Source: Chrysaora quinquecirrha (Eukaryota; Cnidaria; Scyphozoa; Semaeostomeae; Pelagiidae). From it: 64,000 nucleotides of DNA. Shown in pieces: positions 10,901 through 22,300 of the stretch (positions within the stretch are counted from its first letter, which is position 1; each line of letters begins with the position of its first letter). The notes under the pieces are model-generated. The model did not search any database. It was not told where the DNA came from and worked only from the letters and a program-made list of their open reading frames with translations. Made by a program: the position numbers and the translations under genes. Location: positions 753,250 to 817,249 of the forward strand of contig JACTAT010000014.1 of assembly GCA_014526335.1 (NCBI GenBank), written 5' to 3'.

Positions 10901-13900
10901 CCTTCGTCGCCAACAAAAGGAACACCTTGTAAGTCCACACTGCTTAGTTTCTTGCAATGTTCGCCCAGCATTTTCAGACCACAGTTCGACAAGCTTTCAC
11001 AGTCCACCTGTAAGTTAAAGTTGGACTTAAGAGTGAATACACTATGACAGACTTTTAATAAGCAACATTAAACCAAGCTCAAGTTCTGATCTGTTTGCAA
11101 AAGGACTCCCTAAACATGGCTTAGAAATTCCTTAACTCTTTAAAAGTATCTGTATGACTAATGTAATAGCGAATTATTTTGTCTGGCGGTTGTTTTTTTC
11201 TGCTTATGACTTCGGAACTAGTACGATTCCACAGAACAACAATACTTTCAGCTGCTTTAACTCACCACTTACTAATTTAGTATGTTAGAATCCAGCACAT
11301 GCAGTTACTCAGCAATCTGAGGATGCAAATCGTGCTTTCTTACAATCTACAGTAAATACCCTACCTAACAGAAAACGCATTTTGGGTGAAAAATCTCAAG
11401 GTGCACCAGCAAAGCAGCCTTACAGCAAGAAATTATGTCACTTTTATTTCTTATTAAAGGGAACAGACTTCCATAAAAGAAGGTCAGATGCATGAAGACC
11501 AAGCAGCTCTTTTGAATTCTTGCACAAACGGCAATTTAGCTATTGTTCTCTTATTCAATTTTTTTTTATGGGTGGCTTAACCCTATCTCACCTAGGCATT
11601 CCAGAACATTGCCAACAATGTGCCCCCTATTTATCCCAGCTATCACATGAGATAAAACAAACAGGCAAACCCTGGCAGACAAACATTTTTCTACAAACAT
11701 TCATCGTAGGGGCGGACTGGCAGGGATGCTAGGTTGCGATTGCAATCCGGGCCTTCTTGTTATAGGGTCTTTAACAAACTGTTTCTGTTGTGTCTTGAGC
11801 AATTCTCTTCGACTTTTCTTGGGATTTCAAAGAGATTTGGATCGGTTTCGCTCAGTATGAAAACAGTTGGAAATAACAGACATCGTTACTCAATACAGAT
11901 AATTGGAAAGAAGTAAAAATAAAAAGATAATCAGCTTATGCGCAAGAAAATATGGAAGCAAGAAAATATAGAAATGCGAACATATGTGTAAAAGGGAGAC
12001 GGTTTTGCCATCGAAATATCCCAAATAAGAAAAGAAGTATTAACAGGAACAGTAGCCCTTGCCTTCAATTGATTTTTACAGAGGAGCTCGCTAGAAGCAA
12101 CTAACAAGACAAATTGCTATAGTGAAAACAGACCTCTTTTACTGGAAATAGCAACCCTTGAGATTCGCTGCCAGTCCGCCTCTGCATTCATGAAATATAT
12201 GATATCATGTATTGTCAAAGATGGGATGGCGTCATTTCTATATCAAGGCATTTTAAACTCAAAGATAAGTGTTCATTAAGAGTTCAGATACTGACAAGCT
12301 GTTATGAAACAACTTGACTCAGACTTTCTTGATAATTAACGCTTGCGAGTTTCGAGTGTCGAATGACAAATTGGTTGCAATGGAAACCGAGTTGGAAACC
12401 TGAACTTGGTCCATATAAGAGGGGTTAAAGTTGGATACAGGAACCAAACGTTAGAGGGTACATTGTGGCCCCCTTAAGCCACTTTTAGAAATATCGATCC
12501 CCTTTAATAATGCGTTTTATCCTTGCTTTCCCTCTTCGTCGCTTCGGCAATATTCCGGGGAAAGAGTGTTGTATCCGAGGTTAGATACTATAATATCTAC
12601 TTACCAGTCCAATATTAGTCAGTTCTGGTTCATTCTGCGCAATAAATCCAAGAAGATTATCATCCAGCAATTTCCAGGAAATTTTGAAAACGCGTAAACA
12701 TTGATTAGACGAAACAAACGTCTTCAAACAGTCAGCACCAACTTCGTAATCACAAAATTTTATTTCCGATATATCTAGCTCTGTTATTTGGCTATTGAAC
12801 ATCTGCCTCGGCACATAGATGGCAGAACGTTCACTTTCATTTGAAACAGAGAGCGTTAAAGGGTTACTTGGTTGACTATCTTTCAAAGACAATGGAGTTG
12901 AAGTGATTTCATTCGCTAATAACTTGTTCGCCAATGCCAAAACATTACTACTTTCGACATTGCTACTATGTGTCACAGAATCTGCAGTTGCAGTCTCAGT
13001 ATGGTAAGGTGCATTCGTATCTGAAATGCCTATTTGAGCTTCACAAAGAAATTGAGAGTTCATTTCGTGTTTTGTATTGCTTGAAGGTGAATTAGATATT
13101 TCTGGGTTATTTTCAATAATTGCTTCATTTGCTTTTAACTCTAGCGAGTTTGTCTTTTGAACTATTTCGAGTACATTCACTGAGCCAATCTGCATATCTT
13201 TTGAAGGTCTATCTTCAGTATTAAATTCAATATCATCGGACTCAAGATTGATCCTTGCGGTACTACTTGTGTGATCCAAATCTGCACACGAGTCCAGCAC
13301 CGTATTTGATTTAAAGGTATCTTCATGGGCATCTACAAACTGCGACAAGAAAACTGCGTCTGTTTCTTCACATTTCGCAGGAAAAATGTCTTCTTTTGAT
13401 ATTGGGACACTTTCTACAGAGCACTGCTTGTGATCTTTGGTGATATAATCTATAGCGTTTTCCGGAGCTGAACACTCTGCGTTAGTTTCCTGAGAAATCT
13501 CTGGTCTTTCTTCGTAACTTCTCTCTTTCTCCCAAATGTCTGATTCGGCATTAACAATGATACTTGTATCTACTTTTTGCATTCCTAAGGGCTCTGCATC
13601 CCTCGTTAGATGCTCTTTACTTATCTCGGAATCAACTGCAGTGTGTTTCTGTATCATTTGCAATTCAAACTGTTGCGTTGCTTCTAGTTCAGCCACCGTA
13701 AACGGCACATCTTCGTGATGAGCATTTGTTGCAAGAAACACTGCGGATGACAAGCTATATCCAGACAGATAAACCAACGCAATACAGTCAATATTCGTCC
13801 AAGAGATGTTAACTGATTTAAGATTAGGCCCACACAAGACAGCAAGCTGTCGTACGGTTGTCTCTGACACAGTTTTACAGCCAGACATATCAATACCAGT

Positions 13901-16107
13901 CAGCGATAGCGAGATATTGCTTGGGTGCATTGCGTCTTTCGACCCAAAGAAGAGCACATCGTCTGTTAGAAATGGACTGCAAGCTAGGCCGATGAACGTC
14001 AATTTATTGCAGCTTCGAAGTATTGCCTACAAATAACATATACGCGTACAAGAAAATCAGCTTGTTTACTTTATAAATTTCCTTGGTGAAGGTTTAGAAG
14101 CATGAACCAGATTGGCACATGTATACAACTCCCCTATAGAGTTACCCCTCCCCTTGACTGGGTGCTTTCTCTGCAAATCGTCGTCATAATAAAACCTTAA
14201 TAAAGCAAACATTTTTGCGACAGAACGTTTCGTAAATACGCATTAGAAAGTGTTTAGTGACAGTTGATTTGACGGTACGGTCTACGAGTCAACGGACGAA
14301 TTGCCAATCATGTTAGCATGGTCTTATGGTGGATGATCTCATAGATCGGGCCGAGAAAACCAATGGTCTTATGCTTACTTCGTGTCGTGGTAGACGACTC
14401 GATATATGCTGAATTGTTTAACTCGTGATAGATCGTGTCGCTATTGATGATACGATCTAATATGGCAACGGGACATTTTTGTCCACTATGCTACTCCATA
14501 AGTTCTTGCTAGTAGCCCTTGAGCTGAACCGCTTTCAAGACGTTTCGCCCAATCATTTCGTTTCGCCCAACCTGAAATGACACATAACTTCTTTATTGTA
14601 GTTTGTCACTAGGGCTCTACCCAAAGCCCTCGAGGCCCTCAAGTAAGGCAGTTTGGCGAAACAAATGACCAAGAATGTCGAGCGAAAAGAAAGACCAGCT
14701 TGGGCAAAAACGAAATTAGCTGAAACTAAGGCTGGACGAATCGACCTGATACCGTTTGGGCAGAGCGTAGGATAGCCCTTAAAACTTATCCTTAACCAGC
14801 ACCATAGAGATTATTGCAGTTGTGAAATAAAAATACAACACAATTATTTAGTAGAGGCATTTGTCTTTTTACCTGTACTGTTGGGTCTTTCATGTTGTAA
14901 CATGATTCAAAGATTAAGGACTTTAAAACAGGAGCTCCTTTTGCCAATATGTCTGCAATTGATGCATGCGTCAATTGATTACATTCTGAGAGATCTAGGT
15001 ATTCGATACAAGGCTGACTGAAAACAAAACAAAACATTCAAATCAATTATTCGACCTCTCGAAAAAGCAACTAAATGATTCACTCATTCCTGCACATCAT
15101 CTTTAACAACATCATTTAACATTCTCGCCAATCATTATCACCATTCTAAAATCACCAAACAATCATCAACCGATTACAGTTAAGCATAAATCAATTTTTC
15201 TTCAATAATCAAGCAATCATCAACACATATCAACCAAACGTTGATCAATATTCAATCAATCACTAATCAATAATCAATTGATCATTAGTCAATCCACAAT
15301 CAAACATCAATTAATCATCTACAAATCACCATTTAACAATAAATCACTAATCAAAAATAATTAATCACGAATTTATCACCAATCAATTACCAAATAATCA
15401 CCAGTCAATCACCAATCAATCATCAATCAATCACCAATCAATCATCAATCAATCACTAATCAATTATCAATCAATCATGAATCAATCACCAATCGATCAC
15501 CAATCTATCATAAATCACACATCAATTAATCATCAATCAATCATTAACAAATCACCAATCAATCATCAATCAATTACTTATCTATCATCAATCAATCATC
15601 AATCAATCACTATACAATCATCTTTCAATCACCAATCAATCATCAATCAATCACCAGTCAATCATCAATCAGTCATCAATCAATCAACACTGAACCATCA
15701 ACAAGAAAACATGAATCAGGAATCACCAACCATTAATCATTAATCATCACTAATCAATAATCAATCATCAACCCTCAAGTATTGTTGTCTATTTTGCACC
15801 TGCATGATGAAAATGATTACCATTTGAGGGCCATTGCTAATCCAACCAGTGATATGTTTGTGCATTTTCTCAACTCCAAACTCTTCAGATGTATTCCTCC
15901 ACTCAGTAATACACACAGCAGTCGATCAGTAAGATTAGCAGGTTGGGTATTCACTATTCTCTTGAGAATAATTTCCAAACATGGATCCAGTGATCTGTTT
16001 TTTGAGATTTCATCAAAAACCTTGTTCACTTCACTGGAGCTCGAGTCTTCAGTGAAAGCTCTAACTAAAACTGAAGTAGCACAGAGTTCTAGACTAGATA
16101 CTTGCAT
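7942..16107 (-). CDS. Leucine-rich-repeat protein (FBXL/AMN1-type LRRs), six exons recognised
   Basis: Exons with consistent GT-AG sites and phase are 15821-16107, 14873-15017, 12605-14026, 10795-11007, 9697-9880 and 7981-8261, totalling about 844 codons. The N-terminal ~70 residues are not recognised. LRRs of the cysteine-containing type follow: LKSLELRKCTNIS, IEYLDLSECNQLTHASI, ISLSLTGIDMSGCKTVS, LSSVDLQGVPFVGDEGL, ITKLDLSWCENLTDHEI and LEFLDLRQCDASV. The 1,422-bp exon carries ~330 acidic Ser/Thr/Asn-rich residues (roughly 240-570), probably disordered. Exon 6 ends at a good donor (GAG|GTGAGT) and may splice further; if read through, translation stops at 7942 inside a MITE end. No F-box was recognised, so a ubiquitin-ligase adaptor role is only suggested by LRR type. 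The start Met at 16107 is the first seen; an upstream exon is possible. Confidence 0.8.
8829..9001 (+). mobile_element. tRNA-derived SINE-like repeat, copy in an LRR-gene intron
   Basis: The copy starts AGGTGCTGTGG and continues GTCGTGGTGTAATCCAGC (box A-like) and GGTTCAAGCC (box B-like). It then has a body with CCACGGTAGC and ends CCATTTCACCTTCACCT. Related copies are at 9508, 27285, 53555 and, inverted, 25004. Confidence 0.7.
9270..9341 (-). repeat. tRNA-like sequence (Cys-GCA-like fold), probably a SINE head or tRNA pseudogene
   Basis: On the minus strand 72 nt fold as a cloverleaf. There is a 7-bp acceptor (GGCCTGG/CTGGGCC with two wobbles) and a fully paired T stem with TTCGAAT loop. 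The anticodon stem has 4/5 pairs with loop ATGCAAG, anticodon GCA. The D arm is poor and lacks the GG pair of the D loop. This defect, the intronic position and the presence of other tRNA-like repeats argue against a working tRNA. Confidence 0.5.
9508..9668 (+). mobile_element. tRNA-derived SINE-like repeat
   Basis: Second copy of the 8829 family (ATTGTGGTGTAATCCAGC ... ACTGGCGCAAAACACC ... TTCACCTTCACT). It ends about 30 bp from the donor of the LRR exon at 9697. Confidence 0.7.
11707..12184. mobile_element. ~478-bp non-autonomous hAT-like element, copy 1
   Basis: The termini are AGGGGCGGACTGGCAG and CTGCCAGTCCGCCTCTG, a hAT-style inverted repeat. Flanks are CATTCATCG (left) and CATTCATG (right), an imperfect 8-bp target duplication. 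A second closely similar copy is at 43155-43631. There is no transposase gene. It lies in the intron between the LRR exons at 10795-11007 and 12605-14026. Confidence 0.8.
15080..15770. repeat. ATCA/CAATCA-rich simple-sequence array (~700 bp)
   Basis: Irregular 4- and 11- to 12-base words (AATCAATCACCAATCAATCA...) fill most of this stretch. It lies in the intron between the first two recognised LRR exons. Any open frames in it are meaningless N/Q/S/I repeats. Confidence 0.85.
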
Positions 16108-16384
16108 AATCTAAGATAACAGCTAGATATATAAGTGTATGATAATTATAAAACGATTCAAGTATAGATACAGAAGGTCTTAGAGCTAGCTCATCTCCCA
16201 CAGCAACCTTCATCTTTGTTGTTATGTTGTTTGATAACCAATGACGAAAACGAGGTTGATCAACAAGAATTTTCTTCCTTTCGAAATCTTTACACGTCGT
16301 TGATCAGAAGGACTCGAGTGAAACTCCTTCTAATTTTGCAGGAAAATGAAATCATTTGCGTACAGATGAAGCCAATAATTAACT
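16108..16384. promoter_or_regulatory. Short head-to-head promoter interval, LRR gene / ENTPD gene
   Basis: Only 277 bp separate the LRR start codon (16107, minus) from the inferred ENTPD start codon (16385, plus). Both 5' UTRs and a shared promoter would have to lie here, unless the LRR gene has an unseen upstream exon. No clear TATA box was identified. Confidence 0.4.
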
Positions 16385-19300
16385 ATGGTTGGGAGGTAAG
16401 TATATTGCACCGATTCTACTTGATTTCATGCCCTTGATGACTCACAGCGAGGAAGAATACAAACAACAACAGAGAGAGTGAGGAGTACGGTAGGCCAAAC
16501 TGAGGGGCATTTCACTCTTCAAAAAGGCGTACGAGATTTAATTAAAACAAAAGGATTTCCAAGGGATTTCCATGAAGACAATAGGACTTCCAGCAAAGGT
16601 GTACGAGATTTCAAAAGAGTGAATTGCTCCTCGGGCCAAACAAGAAGGCAACAAGAGAGAGGCTGAAAAGCAAAGCAAAACAAAACATTTGAAATGGTGT
16701 AAGTTCATACATAGCTGTGAAAAGATATAATTCTTTTGAGGCAGTTGATGAGTTTCAAATCCACAATCTAACCTATGGATTGTGTACCAAGCATCTTAAC
16801 CTCACTCGTTGAAGGTGGCGTATTGCAGTGGCTAGATCTTGTGCCATTTATGTTTAAGGTCTGCGCTTGAAATTCAGGCTAGGGAGCACAAATTATGGGT
16901 GTAAAATCCTTGCTCTCTGGGACTCAGATGATCAGGTAAAATGGCAGGCCTATCTCAACTGGGACGTTAAAAGAACCACTGAGGACATAAACAACCCTTT
17001 GGTGACATACCTGAGTGCCAGTGAAGAGGTATGCCTGGCGTTGATATTCCAAAACTAACTGTTGAATGAATGAGGCCTCAAAAATTAGCTACACCAGCCA
17101 GCAGTAGAAATGGAATGTTGCTAGGTCCTGGAAAGCAACATAGAAACAACGAAACACACATGGCTTGGCTTATGATGGCTTTTATTTGACTGAGTGATAT
17201 AAGCAGTGATCAACTGACGATGACTGTGATTGATTAATTTATTCACTGACATAATGATTGAACATACATTGACTTATACATTGATTGATACCTTGATTAG
17301 GGTAATAAATTGATTTTCTTCGTGATTCTATCTACAGGACACCACTGATTAACAAAGCTAAAGTAGAGCTATGCTGTCAGAGAGTATTCACTGTCTTCCA
17401 AGATAACAAAAGAAATATAACATCATTGAAAAGATCAAAGAAATGCATGAGAAAATTGTTGTTTCCACTTCTTGTTTTCCTTGTTGTTCTACTAATTATA
17501 TTTGTCCTTTGGATAACGAGTAGAGATCTAAGCAAAGAAATCATTAGCAAGCATGAACGAGGAGTTAACATTCACACTGATAAATCAGCATTTCATTATG
17601 GTGTTGTTGTTGATTGTGGAAGCAGTGGTTCAAGGGTGTATATTTACTACTGGCCACCACACAGTGGTAATGTACATGAATTGTTGAAATTGCAACAAAT
17701 GATGGATCATGGGAATGAACCAGTAAGAATGAAAATCAAGCCAGGTAATGCTTCATTTCACAAGATTATTTATGAAATTTTTTGCATGCTATTCAATGAA
17801 CAAGGAGCAAGCAAGCAGTCTTTGTCTTCTGCTCTGTACAACTGACAATCCCCCTTAATTCTCTCAGACAAACAAAATATTTGAACAAAATGAAAAAGAG
17901 TTATACTTTGCATCACAGTTGTTTCAAAATGATTTGACAATGGTGATTGATGATGATAGCTGATGATTGGTGTTGATGATGATAATGATGATTATTCAAG
18001 TCAAGCATGGCACTCTTGAGAAATACCTTTTCAAGGACCACTATTTTCCTTCTAGGCATAGCAACTTTTGCTGACAAACCAGCGAATGCAACAGACTACC
18101 TCAAACCTTTGTTAGAATTTGCTGGACAACATGTACCTAAATCAAAACACAAGGAAACCCCGTTATTCATCTTGGCTACAGCTGGTATGAGACTGTTACC
18201 ACAGAATAAACAGAATGCCATTTTAGACAACCTACGAACTGAAATCCCAAAAAGATATAATTTTCATTTGTCACCGTCACAAGTTGAAGTTATTTCTGGC
18301 AAACAAGAAGGTAAGTTTTGCTTCAAATGACCTTGCTATTTGAAGATTCACTTCTCCTTTTCAACAACAATTTACGTGCAAACTCTGCTTGCTATCTCGA
18401 TCATTCGCTGTCTTAAACAAATTTCATTTCCCTTAAGAGTTTGAGAACTCAGAAAATAAACCTTTAGCTGGATTCGATTGCAATCTGTTGGCTTGAGACA
18501 TCGACTATTGCGTTTCGGGGAAAGATCACAACCCTGGAATGTTTCATATTATCAAGTTTTTCATATGTTACAGGCAATTGTGGATCGCCCAAGACCCTCG
18601 GTTAAGTGCTTCGGCGATGTCGGTTAAATTACTACATTAAGGCCGATCTCCACTAGACGATTTTCACAACGATCGTCATAAAATTGCGCTGCGAAAAAGA
18701 TCTTTCAATCTCCACTTACTTTTGTACCATGATAAAAAAGACAATAGAGTCGTGAAAATGCAGGTTAAAGTTGAATAAATCTGGGAATTAGATATGCAAA
18801 ATTTTACAATGCAACTGGTTGAACTGCTTGGCAAACAAAATCGTCTGACGAAAAGTAGAAACTACTTCTGCTTTTCGTCAAGCGAATTTTTTCGATGCAG
18901 CGATCAAAAATGTTCAACTGCGCATGTGTAGTTGCGAATTTAACAACGATCGTCCTGAAAATTGTCTAATGGAGATCGGCCTTAAAAACCATGATGCTTA
19001 TACCAAGCTATGCAGTACTCAGAAGATATTCCCAAAGTTCGTCAAGTCATGCACATCTAATCACCGGCGCTAATTGATTCTTTTCTTGTTTTCTTACCAT
19101 TTCAAGGAATTTATTTGTGGATAGCAATAAACTATATTCTTGGCAGATTTGACCACTCTAGCGACGTTAATACAACACCAGCAAGCAATGTGGCTCCTAT
19201 TGTACGGAAAAGGACTGTTGGATGTATAGAGATGGGAGGTGCATCAATGCAGATTGCATACGAAGTGCCTCAAAACGTAAGTTTATTCAAATACAGGTAT

Positions 19301-22300
19301 TTCTTTCCTCTTTAGAGCCAGCTTGAGATTTCTGGTCACCCGAAAATTTTCGGAAATTTCCCTGCTATCAAAATTTGATATGATCAGAGAAAAGAAAACA
19401 ATCTTAAAGGTTGGAGCTACAAAAAACTACAGATTCACGTGTAGAAACATTTTAGAGCAGAATATTATCTAATTGGTACAAAAGCAGTTTCAAATTTGCG
19501 TCCGAAACTTATCGCCCCAAAATAAAATGTCCGAAAGTTGCAACTCGGAAATTGTCGGAATTTATGTCGTTAGCTTTCATTGATATGAAATAATATTATC
19601 AAGACTAGTAAGTAAGTCATAATGAAATAGGATGAATTAATGCATACTAATTTTTCGTTGGAGTTAGCATGCAAGTTTTGGTCACAAATAAGTTTCCGAT
19701 GACCCAGTACTCAAGCGACTCAAGTTTTCCTAGCAGTATTCCAAAATTGCAGTTCTCCGACTTTTTCGTACTTGCTTAAGAAAACTAAACCATTCTGTTC
19801 CTTCTGGTTTTTCGTTGCTACCCTTTTGAAACTCAGGTTTCTTCAAAATTGATAAAGAGAACACAAACTGTTCGCCACTATAATAGTGTTTCTATCTGAC
19901 GAAAGGAATGTCTGAGAATTCATGGTTAATTTCTTTCTTAGTTTTGAAAATCTAGTGTTGAACTGTTTTAACTTTCTTAACTTGTAGGTTTCAATACCTT
20001 CTGATCTGAGCGTGGATATCAACCTTGGCTGTGACTCGCATATGACAATTCATCGATATAAAATATACGTTGCTACATTTCTTGGCGTTGGGACCATGGC
20101 TGCACGGAAAAGATATGTGGATACACTGCTAAAGAAGAATACACACTCAGTGAGGTATATACAGGACAGTGCTTTTCTAGTGTAACTGGACTGTACTTGT
20201 TAGTACCTATTGATACTGCAGTCCATACTCATGTCCATTCAACTCCCCTTTCTTATGCTGGTAGTTCTCCGAACGATTTGCCCCTGGACTCGCTACGCAA
20301 GTCGTCTGTTATTTGGCTATTGTGCTGGACGCTAAAACAAACGCCTTGTTAGCTTTCTGACTTAAAAATTACAATGAAAATCAATTTGCCTACCAAAGAA
20401 GCTTCCAAATTCGTATTCCCAAAGTATAAAAATGCAAGAATAGTATAGAAATACAAAGGAGAATTTTCGTTTTCCCTAGGAATTAATTAATTTCCAGGGT
20501 TTGGACAATATTGTTTCTCTCTGGACACGAAAAGCTGTGGCCTGGCGTGAAAACCAAATATTTGGGCAAATCATTTTAGTCAAAAGATGGATGAATATGC
20601 CATATGAACGAGCCAATCAGAGATGAGGATTGTGCGCCCTGCAGTCTTCTTGGGTTGTCTCTTGGCCTTGGACTGGAATAACAAGTCGTTTGTTTGAGCG
20701 AAAAGTCAGGAAACGATTACAAAGTTTTAGTGAGCAAACTCTTTTGAAACGAAACCCAAATGTCCCTCGATCAAGATCATTACATGGCTTAACATACACG
20801 TATAAATCTTCCCAGATGACATTTTGCTGTCTTAAACACTTAACTTTGTGGAATATATTTCTTTCAGCCAAGGCAAACGTATAATCGACCCTTGCTTATC
20901 ACGTGATTTAAGCGACGAAGGGTATTACAAATCAAGATACTACCACTTAACTGGTAATGGAAGATTTAAAGAATGTCAGTCAGCTATACTTCCATTACTC
21001 AATACAACTGCAAAATGCAAGAAAGCGCCATGCTCTCTGAATGGTATTCATCAACCAAAAATTGACTTTGATAACTCCGAGTTTTATGGTTTTGCTGAGT
21101 TCTGGTATTCGACACAAGATGTATTGCGACTTGGAAGCAAGTATGAGGACGATAAGATGGACCAGATGGCGGTGGTAAGTTATATTTTGTCCCCGTCTTT
21201 CTTTTTTTAATTGTAAATAATTGGATTTGCGTAGTATAACAGGAGGTTGGTGTAACATGGTGTGGATGTAGGTAAATTGATTAAAAAACCTTGAAACATT
21301 CAAAAACGTGGACACTTACAAAATCATTGACCAAGAGGCTAGACCGTGCATACACAAAGCTTCTATGAGTGATCAAAAGTGTATCATTGCACCAACAGTG
21401 AACAAAGTTGGGAAAGTGAAGAAGAAGTAGTACAAGCTCCTTTTAAAGGAACCCTTGAACGGCAAAAGGCCGAAAGGCAGACCTTCGCGTGCATTCATTA
21501 TTCAACTCGCGGAAGACACAAGCCTCCTGAAAGAAAATGTAGTTGCAGCAATGAAAAACCGAAAACATTGGAGAGATTGTGTCATAGCAATACAAACGTA
21601 AAATGTTCGATGATGAAACAAGAAATTAAGAAAAATCAAGAAAAAGATTTCAGTATTAACTTGATGGCCCAATCGAGCATAGTTGTAGACTAAGCAATGA
21701 CACAGTCTAAATGGGTATATGACTACTACTGGATTTTCGAAGATGTTTGTTCTCCTATCGTGACTTCATTGTTTTCCAGGATTTTTGTCAACGGACTTGG
21801 GCAGTGAACCAGAAATATTACAACTTAGGACTTTTTCCTAAAGCTGATAAAAATCGACTTAGGTGAGTGGCAGATTCAGTCTTTGGAAACTTTTAAAACT
21901 TTAATTTTAAGACTTTTTCCATTGAAACTCAAACCATAGATACAGTGTAGCACCAATGTCTTGGAATGTAACCACTTATATGACAGTATAGATTGCTTAT
22001 ATTACCAAAGTTAGTAGAGATTACTATACTTTGAAGACGTTTCCTGTGTCAGGACGGGGGAGGGTTTCGCGTCAGTCAGAATCAACTAAAGTGAATGCGA
22101 ATATAGTTGTTCTAGAAAATGGGTGGGGTAGGATAGGAATATGCAAGTGAAAAAGGGTTACTCAGGGCTCTAAGTGTAGTTGTTTTCCAGTACCCAGAAA
22201 CATTCTGTTTGTACTTCTGGCTGTTGTGGCTGATTTTGAGGTCTCATTCACTCAGCAGTCATTTTTGGAATATCAACGCCAGGCCGAGATCCTCATTGGC

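Noticed and set aside
15477..15743. Open frame rich in N, Q, S, H, I
   Set aside because: It is translation of the ATCA simple-sequence array, not a gene.
16867..17058. 63-codon open frame in ENTPD intron 1
   Set aside because: It coincides with a dispersed repeat that recurs inverted at 22235, and no domain is recognisable.
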